In this document: piece after piece, positions 1-7,768 of the stretch
How positions within the stretch are numbered: the stretch's first letter is position 1
Layout of the letters: each line of letters starts with the position of its first letter
NCBI GenBank assembly: GCA_014360395.1
Contig: JACIXM010000037.1
Span: 1-20,535 of the forward strand
From: Actinotalea sp.
Lineage (GTDB): Bacteria; Actinomycetota; Actinomycetes; Actinomycetales; Cellulomonadaceae
Reading direction: 5' to 3'
Length of the DNA stretch: 20,535 nt
The notes under the pieces: generated by a model
Told to the model about the DNA's origin: nothing
Seen by the model: only the letters and a program-made list of their open reading frames with translations
Databases searched by the model: none
Translations under genes and position numbers: made by a program

Positions 1-1347
1 GGCACCCCGCGGCAGGGCGACCCGCCACTCCTGCCCGCCGTCGTCCAGGCGCACGGCCGCGAGGTCGGTCGTCCCCCGCCCCGGCACCGGCACGAGCACC
101 ACCTCCCCGTCGGTGAGCGGTGCGGGCTGGACGCCGGCGGCCGTCCGCGTCCGCCACACCTCACGCCCGCTCGCGCGGTCGTGGGCGACGACCTCGGCCG
201 TGCGAGCGACCACCAGGACGCCGGCGACGTCGACGACGGGCTCGGGACGCGGACCGGCGGGGAGCCGCCACAGCTCCCGGACGGCCCGCCCCGGACCAGG
301 GACGACGACGCGGGTGCCGTCGGAGCGGTGCACCAGCGCCAGCGGGGCCACCGCGTCGGTGACGACCGGCGAGGGCGGCCTGGTGCCCGTCCGTCGGCGG
401 GCGAGCGCCGGGACGTGGGAGGGGAGCTCGCCCCCGTCCGCGAGCGCGAACGTGACCCGTCCGTCGCCGCGGACGGTGAGCGTGCGGCCGTCCTGGAGCA
501 CCGCGGTCCCGGCGGCGTCGGGCGTGGCGACCCCGGGCTCGGAGACCGTGCGCCACCGGGTGCCGGACGCCGGGTGCCAGCGGTGCGCGACGACGGCCCC
601 GTCGTCCCGGGCGACCACGACGACGAGGTCGCCCTGGAGCTGGAGCGTGAGGACGAGCCTCCCGTCCTCCTGGACCGCGGCGGCGCTGCGTCCGCTGGTG
701 GGCTCGAGGACCTGGACGAGGACGCGTCGCCGCACGGCGTCGTCCGGGTCGTCCGTCCACCACCCGGTGCGGTGGCACACCAGGCTCGACGGGTCCGGCC
801 GCCAGGGCGTGGTGCGTTCCTGGACCACCCCTTCGTGGTCGGTCGGCACGAGAGCGCACCAGCCCGCCGTGCCCTGCTCCTCCTCCGCCCATCGCACCGC
901 ACCCGTCCGCGCGTCCAGCCCCTCGACGCGGTGCCCGGCCGATGCCACCAGGACGACGTCGTCGACCACACCGAGCAGCACGACGCCGTCCCGGGACCAC
1001 GGCGGCCCCGGGACGACCACGGGGTCCAGGACGCCCGGCACGGCGGCGAGCCGCGCCGCGGCCGCGGACGAGCGCGCCTCGGTCGCGACGTTCAGGGGCA
1101 CGACCACGGCGGCGACCAGCACGCCCGCCGTCGCCACGAGGAGGGCGCGTCGGCGCGCACGAGCCCGCGGGGGCGTGGTCCGCTCCCGCACGCCTCCCCG
1201 GCCCCCCGACGGCGCGGCGGGGACAGCGGGCTCGACGTCCTCGACGAGCTCCACCTCGACCTCACGCACGGTCGGCGCGGCGGCCAGCCAGGGCGGCGGC
1301 GGGAGCCGCGAGCCGACCGACGCGACGCCGTCGGGCCGGCGCCACAT
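1..1347 (-). CDS. Membrane-anchored PQQ-like beta-propeller protein, paralog 1 (C-terminus cut by window edge)
   Basis: Reading from the ATG at 1347, 449 residues are visible and the frame stays open to base 1, so perhaps the last 20-30 residues are missing, judged by the paralogs downstream. Seen: a Pro-rich cytoplasmic N-terminus, an acidic motif VEVELVED near residues 30-37, a basic stretch (RARARRRA), one membrane helix at about 68-86, then a large external domain. That domain repeats blades of the form D-x-x-[ST/D]-G-x-x-x-W, for example ARTGAVRW and DDGGQEWRV, typical of PQQ/BamB-like propellers. Two cysteines, C164 and C191, match cysteines at equivalent places in both paralogs. The family scaffold is known, but PQQ binding or any enzyme activity is not shown. 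The start is supported by a -10 element six bases upstream and by alignment of the N-terminal motif. It is the third of three tandem copies. Confidence 0.8.
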   Translation of the reverse strand, partial: MWRRPDGVASVGSRLPPPPWLAAAPTVREVEVELVEDVEPAVPAAPSGGRGGVRERTTPPRARARRRALLVATAGVLVAAVVVPLNVATEARSSAAAARLAAVPGVLDPVVVPGPPWSRDGVVLLGVVDDVVLVASAGHRVEGLDARTGAVRWAEEEQGTAGWCALVPTDHEGVVQERTTPWRPDPSSLVCHRTGWWTDDPDDAVRRRVLVQVLEPTSGRSAAAVQEDGRLVLTLQLQGDLVVVVARDDGAVVAHRWHPASGTRWRTVSEPGVATPDAAGTAVLQDGRTLTVRGDGRVTFALADGGELPSHVPALARRRTGTRPPSPVVTDAVAPLALVHRSDGTRVVVPGPGRAVRELWRLPAGPRPEPVVDVAGVLVVARTAEVVAHDRASGREVWRTRTAAGVQPAPLTDGEVVLVPVPGRGTTDLAAVRLDDGGQEWRVALPRGA

Positions 1348-1359
1348 CCTTCGAGGATA
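1348..1359 (-). promoter_or_regulatory. Leaderless promoter -10 for propeller paralog 1
   Basis: TATCCT lies at 1359-1354 (minus strand), followed by CGAAGG and then the ATG at 1347. Six bases between a TANNNT box and the start codon is the classic actinobacterial leaderless geometry, putting the transcription start on the A of ATG. No convincing -35 is seen. GAAGG touches the ATG directly, too close to act as a Shine-Dalgarno. Confidence 0.5.
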
Positions 1360-1379
1360 GGTGGTCCGGGCGGCCCGTC

Positions 1380-1410
1380 GGGTGCCGGCGACCTGGCCCG
1401 CGGGGCACCC
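1380..1410 (-). terminator. Hairpin between propeller paralogs 2 and 1
   Basis: GGGTGCC (1380-1386) and GGCACCC (1404-1410) form a perfect 7-bp stem with a 17-base loop, 29 bases past the stop of the preceding minus-strand gene. No U-tract follows, so this is a weak terminator candidate. It could separate the two transcripts, since the next gene has its own -10. Confidence 0.3.
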
Positions 1411-1438
1411 ACGGACGACGGACGGGGCGGCGTCGCGG

Positions 1439-2923
1439 TCAGCCCATCGCCCGGACGCCGTCCGACGAGGTCACGAGGACCAGACCGTGGGCAGGCCGGA
1501 GGCCGGTCGTCCCGGCAGGCAGCGGGAGGCGCCACCGTGCGTCCCCGGACCGGAGGTCCACGCCGACGAGCGCCCCGCCGCCGGTCCCGTCCGGGACCGC
1601 CAGGGCGACGACCGTGCCGTCGGTGAGCGGCTCGGTCCGGCCGAGCTGCAGCAGGGGTGACCGCCACCGCTCGCTGCCGTCGGCAAGGTCCACGGCCCAG
1701 GCCCGCTCGGTGGTGGCGAGGACCGCGGTGTCCGAGGTCTGCGCGAGGAGACGGGTCTCACCCGGCACGCCGCGCCCCGCGGCAGCGGTGACCTGCCAGA
1801 GGATCTCACCGCCGCGGGGATCCACGCCGACCAGCCGGTCGCCGTCGCGCACGAGCAGCGGGACGGGTGTGGCAGGGGCGGGCGCGGCGCGGTCGGGACC
1901 GACCGTCGGCAGGAGCGGTGCGCCCGGGAGCGCGACGCGGGCGCCGTCCGCACCGATGAGGGTCCACGTCCCGTCGGCGCCGCGCAGCGCGACCGAGCCG
2001 TCCGGGAGACGCTCCGCGGCCGTCCCGTCGCCCAGCCCCCGGCGGTGCACGCGGCTGCCGGTGGCGAGGTCGACCGTCAGCGTGCCGGACCCGACGAACG
2101 TCACCGTGCCCGCACCGTGGTGCACCGCCACGCCGTTGCTGCGGCGCTCGGTGACCCGGTCGTCGCTGCGGTACGTCCACCGCTCCTCGCCCGTCCACGG
2201 GTCCCAGCGGACGACGCCGACCCGGCCGGAGAGGTCGGCCCAGGCGTGCACCAGGTCGCCGTCGACGGTGTCGGAGACCAGCAGTCCCCCGCCGAGACCT
2301 CGCCGGGCGAGCACCGCGCCCGTCGCCGGGTCGACCGTCGTGGCGGTGGTCACCCGCACCCGGGAACCGAGAGACCCCGGCACCCACCGCCCTTGCTCGC
2401 AGACCACCAGCGCGGCCGCGGCGAGCTCGCGCGGTGCCCGCGCCACAACCGCGCCGTCGCCGGTGCGGTGCAGCACCGAGCACCAGGACGACCCACCGGC
2501 GGGTGCCGCCTCGGTGCTCCACCGGACCTCCCCGACCAGCGGGTCGACGCCGTGCAGGCGCCCGTCGGGCGTGCTCACCAGGACGTCCCGCGGCCCGACG
2601 CCCGCGACCGACACGCGCGCGAGGGCCCACCGCTCCGTGGGCGCGGCGCTCAGCGGGCGGAGCAGTCCGGGCTGTCGCTCCAGTGCGGCGGCGACGACCG
2701 CCTGGTGGCGGGTCTGCAGGACGCCGGCGACCCCGAGCACGCCGACCAGCGCGAGCACGGCGGCGGCGCGCACCCGCGAGCGCCGGCCGGCGAGCTCCGG
2801 CCGGGCGCCTGCGGGTGGGACGGCTGCCTCGGGCGCGGGAGCGCGGCGGGGAGCCCGCTCGTCCTCGACGAGCACCACCTCGACGCCGGCCGGACGGCCG
2901 CCGCCGACCGGACGCCGGCGCAT
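1439..2923 (-). CDS. Membrane-anchored PQQ-like beta-propeller protein, paralog 2
   Basis: 494 residues. Architecture equals its neighbours: cytoplasmic head with the acidic motif VEVVLVED (14-21), basic linker, single helix at about 52-70, then a long extracytoplasmic propeller. Blade motifs include DPLVGEVRW, DPRGGEILWQV, DLADGSERWRSPL and DLRSGDARWRLPL. Cysteines C148 and C175 align with those of the other two paralogs and could form a disulfide outside the cell. The fold assignment rests on repeated G-x-x-x-W blades. No catalytic motif is recognised, and function is unknown. Spacing is 45 bases from the upstream paralog and 91 bases to the downstream one. The ATG start is supported by a TACCCT box six bases upstream. 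Alternatives such as a BamB-like assembly factor are unlikely in a monoderm organism. Confidence 0.82.
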   Translation of the reverse strand: MRRRPVGGGRPAGVEVVLVEDERAPRRAPAPEAAVPPAGARPELAGRRSRVRAAAVLALVGVLGVAGVLQTRHQAVVAAALERQPGLLRPLSAAPTERWALARVSVAGVGPRDVLVSTPDGRLHGVDPLVGEVRWSTEAAPAGGSSWCSVLHRTGDGAVVARAPRELAAAALVVCEQGRWVPGSLGSRVRVTTATTVDPATGAVLARRGLGGGLLVSDTVDGDLVHAWADLSGRVGVVRWDPWTGEERWTYRSDDRVTERRSNGVAVHHGAGTVTFVGSGTLTVDLATGSRVHRRGLGDGTAAERLPDGSVALRGADGTWTLIGADGARVALPGAPLLPTVGPDRAAPAPATPVPLLVRDGDRLVGVDPRGGEILWQVTAAAGRGVPGETRLLAQTSDTAVLATTERAWAVDLADGSERWRSPLLQLGRTEPLTDGTVVALAVPDGTGGGALVGVDLRSGDARWRLPLPAGTTGLRPAHGLVLVTSSDGVRAMG

Positions 2924-2935
2924 GCCTCGAGGGTA
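2924..2935 (-). promoter_or_regulatory. Leaderless promoter -10 for propeller paralog 2
   Basis: TACCCT at 2935-2930 is followed by CGAGGC and the ATG at 2923. The 6-base spacing is identical to that of paralog 1, and the surrounding bases (TAnCCTCGA) are also shared, so the promoter appears to have been duplicated with the gene. GAGG is one base from ATG and is not a usable ribosome site. Confidence 0.5.
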
Positions 2936-2968
2936 CGGTCGGGTCCTGGCGCGCGCAGGCGGCCGCCG

Positions 2969-4432
2969 TCAGGGACGCAGGGCCGTGACCCCGGTGGCCC
3001 CCTGGACGAGGAGCGTGTCGGCGACCACCAGGAGGGTGTCGGCCGGAGCCTCCAGGGGCACCCGCCAGACCTCGGTGCCGTCCCGGAGGTCGAGGGCGAT
3101 GAGGGTGCCGGACCCGTCGTCAGCCGGCACCGCCACCAGGACCGACCGGCCGTCGGTGAGGGCGCCGGACGGCGCCACCGGCAGGTCCGTGGCCCACAGC
3201 GCCGTGCCGCTGCGGGCGTCGACCGTCTCCAGACCGCTGCGCACGGCGAGCACCAGCCGGTGCCCGACCAGCGCCAGCGGCATCCCGCCCGCCGCCCACT
3301 GGCCGGGACCGCCGTCGGTCCGCGTCCACAGCAGCGTCCCGTCCCGGACGTCGTGCGCGGCGAGCGCGCCGTCGTCCCCCGCGGCCAGCAGCACCGGCGC
3401 GCGGGGGTCCAGGACCGCCGGCCCGGCGAACCAGCCCTCGACCACCAGGCGCGCCCGCCCGTCACGCTCCCGGACGAGCAGCCCACCCGGCCCCGCCGCG
3501 TCCGGCGGCACCTGCTCGAGCACCGCGCCGTCGACGAGCTCCGCCAGGACGGTGCGGCGGTCCGCGGCTGCCGACTCCGGCACGACCGAACCGTCCTCGA
3601 CCGACAGCCAGAGGACCTGCTCACCGGCCTGGACGACGAGCAGGTCGCCGAACGCCCAGAGAGCGCCTCCGAGGCCTTGGTCCGTGGCCACGACCTCCGT
3701 GCCCTGGCGCCAGCGGTCGGCACCCCGCAGCGGGTCCCACCGCACGACCTCCAGACGGCCGTCGTCGTCGACCTCGGCGTGGAGCACGTCGCCCTCAGCG
3801 GTGTCGACGAGGGCCCATCCCCGGAGCGACCGCTCGGCCAGGACGTCACCGGTCCGGGCGTCGTGGACCGTCACGACGGTCACGAAGGCGTCGGGGGTCG
3901 TCGCCTCCGGCTCCGTCTGCTCGACCGCCGTGCAGACCACCTCGGTGGCGTCGCCCACCGGGCGGGACAGGCCGAGGACCGGCGGGACGTCGGTCCGGCG
4001 CACGAAACGGCAGTCCCGCCAGGCCCAGCCGCCGTCGTCGGCGGGCTGCCAGAGCACCTCGCCGTCGGTGAGGTCCACCGCGCTGGTCGACAGCCCCGCC
4101 ACCCCCTCGACGAGCAGCACGGACTCGCTCACCTCCCGCACCCACACCCCGGGCAGGGACCACGCGACGGACGGCGCGGCGTCGAGGCGTGGCACGACGC
4201 CGGTGACCGCCGCGAGCTCCTCCCACGCGGCGCGCTCGCGCCAGGCCTGGACCGCCGAGGCGCCGACGACGAGCGCGAGCACGGCCGTCACGACCAGGAC
4301 GGCCCGACGGCGTCGCCGGCGCGCTCGGGGTTCGGGCACGTCCGGGGGCTCGGGCGGCGCCGCGCCGCTGCCGTCCTCCAGGAGCACGACGTCGATGTCG
4401 CCGGCGGCGTCCTCGCCGCGCCCCCACCCCAT
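2969..4432 (-). CDS. Membrane-anchored PQQ-like beta-propeller protein, paralog 3
   Basis: 487 residues. The N-terminus holds the acidic motif IDVVLLED (13-20), a Pro/Glu-rich linker, an Arg cluster (RARRRRRRA), and one helix at about 44-62. The rest is a propeller with blades such as DLTDGEVLWQ, DVRDGTLLWTR, DARSGTALWATDLP and DLRDGTEVWRVPL. C141 and C167 correspond to the Cys pair in paralogs 1 and 2. The stop of the upstream amylase (4441-4443) lies only 8 bases before this ATG, so the two are very likely co-transcribed. No TANNNT box at the proper distance is present, unlike the other two copies. The natural substrate or partner is unknown. Proximity to a secreted amylase suggests a cell-surface role, which is inference only. 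Confidence 0.82.
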   Translation of the reverse strand: MGWGRGEDAAGDIDVVLLEDGSGAAPPEPPDVPEPRARRRRRRAVLVVTAVLALVVGASAVQAWRERAAWEELAAVTGVVPRLDAAPSVAWSLPGVWVREVSESVLLVEGVAGLSTSAVDLTDGEVLWQPADDGGWAWRDCRFVRRTDVPPVLGLSRPVGDATEVVCTAVEQTEPEATTPDAFVTVVTVHDARTGDVLAERSLRGWALVDTAEGDVLHAEVDDDGRLEVVRWDPLRGADRWRQGTEVVATDQGLGGALWAFGDLLVVQAGEQVLWLSVEDGSVVPESAAADRRTVLAELVDGAVLEQVPPDAAGPGGLLVRERDGRARLVVEGWFAGPAVLDPRAPVLLAAGDDGALAAHDVRDGTLLWTRTDGGPGQWAAGGMPLALVGHRLVLAVRSGLETVDARSGTALWATDLPVAPSGALTDGRSVLVAVPADDGSGTLIALDLRDGTEVWRVPLEAPADTLLVVADTLLVQGATGVTALRP

Positions 4433-4440
4433 GCCGGGCC

Positions 4441-5982
4441 CTAGCGCCGTGCGCCGACGTGGAACGCCTGCGCCGTGTCGCCGTCGAGCGTCACGGCGAC
4501 GGTCCCGTCCTCGGCGACGGTGACCTCCGCTCCCGTGCAGACCCCGTCCTGGAGGCGGCCGGTCACCACGTCGCAGTAGGTCCCCGCGGGCAGGGAGGTC
4601 GGCAGCGTCTCCTCCAGCGGCACGGCGTTGCCGTTGACGACGACGAACCCGCGGTCACCGCGGCCGAACCCGACCGCGCGCCGCCCGAGCCACACGTCGG
4701 TGACGGGCGCCGCGCCCACCTCGGCGCGCCACCGGACCAGCCCGACCACGGGCGTCCACCGGTGCTGGCACAGCCAGGTACCCGCCGGCTCGCGCGGGAC
4801 CTCGCCCCACGCCGACGGCTCGGGGGCGCAGTCGACGTCCTGCACCGCGCCGTCGTCGTCCTGGGCGGGCCCGCCGTCGCGCGTGCCGAACGCGTAGCCG
4901 GAGTACACGACCGGGGTGCCGTAGTCCCCGGCGAGCATCATCACCACCGCCTGGAGGTGGTCGGCGCCGTCCTGGTACCGCAGCGTCGAGCCGTTCCGCT
5001 CGGTGTCGTGGTTCTCGACGAACACGATCGCCTGCTCCGACGGGAGCGCCCGCGACGTCCCCGGGTACTCCAGCACCTGCTGCAGGGCCCCGCCCAGGAC
5101 GAACCCGCGCAGGTCCCGGGCGTAGAAGAAGTCGGTGACCGGGCCGTTCGCCAGGTAGTCCTCCGGCCGGACCGGCTCGCCCGCCGCGCCGATGACCTCC
5201 TGGAACGCCCAGACGTCCGCCGGCAGCCCGTCGAGCACCGCGCCGACGTCCTGCGCCGGCATGTGCTTGGCGGCGTCGATCCGGAAGCCGCTGACGCCGA
5301 GGGACACGAGGTCCGCCAGGTAGGCGCGGATCCGCTCCCGGACGCGCTCGGTGCCGGTGGCCAGGTCCGCGAGGTTGACGAGCTCGCACGTCTGGACCTG
5401 ATCGACCGACGTGTACTGGGCGATGTCGTCGTTCGGCGTCAGGCCGCAGTGGTGGAAGTCGCCCTCGGCGTCGGAGTACAGCCCCGGGTACTCGTAGTGC
5501 TCGTAGGGGCTGCCGGCCCACCCCACCCCCGGCTCGTCCTGGCCCGCCATGTGGTTGATCACGGCGTCCGCGACGACGGCGACCCCGGCCTCGTCGCACG
5601 CCACCACCATCGCGGCGAACTCCTCCCGCGTGCCGAGCCGGGACTCCAGCCGGTAGGACACCGGCTGGTACGCGGTCCACCACGGCTCGCCGAGGACGTG
5701 CTCCTGCGGCGGGGAGGTGAGCACCCAGTCGTACCCGGCCGGCCCGAGGACCTCCCCGCACTCGCGCGCGATGGAGTCCCAGGTCCACTGGAAGAGCTGG
5801 ACGCCCGTTCCGGGGCCGGCCGGCTCCGCGGCGTCCGCCGGAGCGGACACGGTCGGGGTGGGGCCGCCGGTCGACGTCGGGCCGGCATCGGGAGCGTCCG
5901 CCGCGGTGCAGCCCGCGAGCGCGACCGCCCCGACGACGAGGGCGCTCGCCAGGGGCGCGCGAGGGGCCAGGCGGGGGCTCAC
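4441..5982 (-). CDS. Lipoprotein alpha-amylase, GH13 (subfamily 32-like)
   Basis: 513 residues from the GTG at 5982, hydrolysing alpha-1,4 bonds of starch or maltodextrin outside the cell. The N-terminus is a signal peptide ending in lipobox LAGC with C25 as the lipidated residue, so the enzyme should be tethered to the membrane by a Thr/Pro-rich linker. All GH13 signatures are seen: region I DAVINH (139-144), region II GFRIDAAKH with nucleophile D236, acid E262 in AFQEVIG, and region IV FVENHD with D326. The stretches SPPQEH, WWTAYQPVSY and HDTERNGSTL closely resemble Streptomyces-type amylases, and a C-terminal beta domain follows. No starch-binding module is present. The start is chosen because it gives a full lipoprotein signal and overlaps the upstream TGA (GTGA). 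GGGGAG lies 11 bases before it. Longer in-frame extensions run through the upstream gene and are not real. Confidence 0.93.
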   Translation of the reverse strand: MSPRLAPRAPLASALVVGAVALAGCTAADAPDAGPTSTGGPTPTVSAPADAAEPAGPGTGVQLFQWTWDSIARECGEVLGPAGYDWVLTSPPQEHVLGEPWWTAYQPVSYRLESRLGTREEFAAMVVACDEAGVAVVADAVINHMAGQDEPGVGWAGSPYEHYEYPGLYSDAEGDFHHCGLTPNDDIAQYTSVDQVQTCELVNLADLATGTERVRERIRAYLADLVSLGVSGFRIDAAKHMPAQDVGAVLDGLPADVWAFQEVIGAAGEPVRPEDYLANGPVTDFFYARDLRGFVLGGALQQVLEYPGTSRALPSEQAIVFVENHDTERNGSTLRYQDGADHLQAVVMMLAGDYGTPVVYSGYAFGTRDGGPAQDDDGAVQDVDCAPEPSAWGEVPREPAGTWLCQHRWTPVVGLVRWRAEVGAAPVTDVWLGRRAVGFGRGDRGFVVVNGNAVPLEETLPTSLPAGTYCDVVTGRLQDGVCTGAEVTVAEDGTVAVTLDGDTAQAFHVGARR

Positions 5983-6467
5983 CGGTCGAACCACTCCCCG
6001 ACAGCGCGCTGCACGAGGGCGACCAGCTCGGGGCCGCACCGGACCGGGACGTCTTCGGCCTCGGCGCGCCGGACGAGCCACTCGAGCGCCGCCTCGAGGT
6101 CGGCGAACACCGGCGGTGGCCGCAGGAGCCACAACCGACCGAGCGGTCGGGGGCCGAGTCCGCAGGCGGCCAGCAGCGCGGCGACGTCCTGCTCGACCTC
6201 CGCGACGTCCCAGGGCGACCAGGGGACCCGGCGCTCCCCGCCGCCCTCGATGCGCAGGCGCACCTCTCGCACCGAGCGGTCGGGCACCCAGGCCCGTGCC
6301 GTCGTGGGCCACACCGCCGGCAGGAAGCACCACAGAGGCGCGTCAGGGGCGAGGAACCAGCCGTCCTGCCGCGCCCGCAGCACCGACGGCAGCGCCTCCG
6401 GCGGCAGCGCCGCGGTCGGCCACACGTCGCTCAGCGGCGCCTCGGCGGTCCCCCAGTCAGCACGCAC
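5979..6467 (-). CDS. Small unknown soluble protein, Trp-rich, upstream of amylase
   Basis: 162 residues from a GTG. I do not recognise a family. Seen: no signal peptide or membrane helix, 11 tryptophans, a central segment ending in PWSPWDVAEVEQDVAALLAA (about 82-101), which looks like a helix after a Trp-rich turn, and a C-terminal helical part ending in GEWFDR. Its TGA overlaps the GTG of the amylase by four bases, so the two are translationally coupled, yet its make-up suggests a cytoplasmic protein. Start evidence is moderate: CAGGCT followed by GGCGGG and GTG resembles the six-base leaderless spacing, and there is no good Shine-Dalgarno. Frame validity is supported by coupling and by strong third-position GC. 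Confidence 0.65.
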   Translation of the reverse strand: MRADWGTAEAPLSDVWPTAALPPEALPSVLRARQDGWFLAPDAPLWCFLPAVWPTTARAWVPDRSVREVRLRIEGGGERRVPWSPWDVAEVEQDVAALLAACGLGPRPLGRLWLLRPPPVFADLEAALEWLVRRAEAEDVPVRCGPELVALVQRAVGEWFDR

Positions 6468-6545
6468 CCCGCCAGCCTGCCAGGACGTCGTCGTCGCCAG
6501 GCGCGCGCCGGGCCGGTTCGCCCGAACGGAGCAGGTCCGGGACGC

Positions 6546-7730
6546 TCAGCCGCCGGACACGCTCAGCTCGGCCTCCGCGAGCGCCCGGCGGAAGTCCTCG
6601 CCCAGCTCGCGGGAGTCCAGCCAGCCCTCCGGCAGCACCGGTCGCTTCGGCGAGCCCGCGCGGCCCCGCTGCCCCTCGGCCGCCTCACCCGGGTACGGCT
6701 GGTCCAGGTCGAGCTCGGCGAGCAGGTCGTCCAGCTGGGCGAGCGACTCGACGAGCCCGAGCCGCGCCCGCAGCGCCCCGCCGACGACGTAGCCCTTGAG
6801 GTACCAGGCCATGTGCTTGCGCATCTCGCGCAGCGCCTTGCCCTCGTCCCCGAACTCCTCGACCATCAGCTCCGCGTGGCGCCGGACGACGCCCGCGACC
6901 TCCGCCAGCCCCGGCCGGACGCGCACGTCGGAGCCGTGGAAGGCCGCCGCGAGGTCCGCGAAGAGCCAGGGCCGACCCTGGCAGCCGCGCCCGATGACGA
7001 CGCCGTCGCACCCGGTCGTCCGCACCATCTCCAGGGCGTCCTCGGCGGACCAGATGTCGCCGTTGCCGAGGACCGGGACGTCGGTGACCGCCTCCTTGAG
7101 CCGGGCGATCGCCTCCCAGTCGGCGGTGCCGGAGTAGTAGTCCGCCGCGGTGCGCGCGTGCAGGGCCACGGCGGCCACCCCGAGGTCCTGGGCCACCCGA
7201 CCCGCCTCGAGGTAGGTCAGGTGGTCCTCGTCGATGCCCTTGCGCATCTTCACCGTGACCGGCACCCCGTGCGGGTGCGCCGCCTGGACCGCGGCGCGCA
7301 CGATCCCGGCGAAGAGCTCGCGCTTCCACGGCAGCACCGCCCCACCGCCGCGCCGGGTCACCTTCGGCACCGGGCAGCCGAAGTTGAGGTCGACGTGGTC
7401 GGCCCGGTCCTCCTCCACGAGCATCCGCACGGCCGCGCCGACCGTCGCCGGGTCCACGCCGTAGACCTGGACCGAGCGGGGACGCTCGTCGTCGTCGTGG
7501 CGGATGATCCGCATCGACTCCTCGGTCCGCTCCACGAGCGCCCGCGACGTCACCATCTCCGCGACGTACAGGCCGGCGCCGTGCTCGCGGCACAGCCGCC
7601 GGAACGCACGGTTGGTCACGCCCGCCATGGGGGCGAGGACGACGGGGGTGTCGATGCGCAGCGGTCCGATCCGCAGCGGCGGCAGCACGGCCCCGCCGGG
7701 GGTGGTGGGCGCTTCCGTTGTCGTGGGCAC
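6546..7730 (-). CDS. dusB: tRNA-dihydrouridine synthase (DusB type)
   Basis: 394 residues using the GTG at 7730. It is an FMN-dependent enzyme reducing uridine to dihydrouridine in tRNA in the cytoplasm. The N-terminal TIM barrel begins with VVLAPMAGVTNRAFRRL, and the catalytic cysteine sits in NFGCPVPKVTRRGGGA at about C119. Flavin and tRNA motifs HARTAADYY, LGNGDIWS and IGRGCQGRPW follow, then the helical C-terminal tRNA-binding domain with MRKHMAWYLKG. The length is normal plus a short unconserved tail. An in-frame GTG at 7748 would add six residues. I prefer 7730 because GACAAT ends exactly six bases before it, the same geometry as at recO. It is divergent from a YibE/F gene across 38 bases. 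The next gene, 78 bases downstream, may be in the same transcript. Confidence 0.95.
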   Translation of the reverse strand: MPTTTEAPTTPGGAVLPPLRIGPLRIDTPVVLAPMAGVTNRAFRRLCREHGAGLYVAEMVTSRALVERTEESMRIIRHDDDERPRSVQVYGVDPATVGAAVRMLVEEDRADHVDLNFGCPVPKVTRRGGGAVLPWKRELFAGIVRAAVQAAHPHGVPVTVKMRKGIDEDHLTYLEAGRVAQDLGVAAVALHARTAADYYSGTADWEAIARLKEAVTDVPVLGNGDIWSAEDALEMVRTTGCDGVVIGRGCQGRPWLFADLAAAFHGSDVRVRPGLAEVAGVVRRHAELMVEEFGDEGKALREMRKHMAWYLKGYVVGGALRARLGLVESLAQLDDLLAELDLDQPYPGEAAEGQRGRAGSPKRPVLPEGWLDSRELGEDFRRALAEAELSVSGG

Positions 7731-7742
7731 CGCACGATTGTC
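7731..7742 (-). promoter_or_regulatory. Leaderless promoter -10 for dusB
   Basis: GACAAT at 7742-7737 is followed by CGTGCG and then GTG at 7730. Fourteen of the 15 bases from GACAAT through GTG are identical to the recO start region (17444-17430). There is no Shine-Dalgarno at a workable distance for this GTG. Confidence 0.55.
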
Positions 7743-7756
7743 GCCCACGTCCCTGC

Positions 7757-7768
7757 CATCATCGGCGG
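7757..7768 (+). promoter_or_regulatory. Probable leaderless promoter -10 for YibE/F paralog 1
   Basis: CATCAT (7757-7762) is followed by CGGCGG and ATG at 7769. The first base departs from TANNNT, but the key A and final T and the six-base spacing are kept. It is back to back with the dusB -10, only 14 bases apart (7743-7756), so the two promoters must compete or be co-regulated. GGCGG directly before ATG is too close to be a ribosome site. Confidence 0.4.

Noticed and set aside
942..4523. A 1193-codon open frame on the plus strand opposite the propeller genes
   Set aside because: It is a GC-bias shadow: Arg/Pro/Ser-rich low-complexity translation, no domains, and it lies antisense to three clearly conserved genes.
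5983..6333. In-frame N-terminal extension of the amylase
   Set aside because: It overlaps the upstream gene in another frame and would bury the lipoprotein signal peptide in the middle of the protein.
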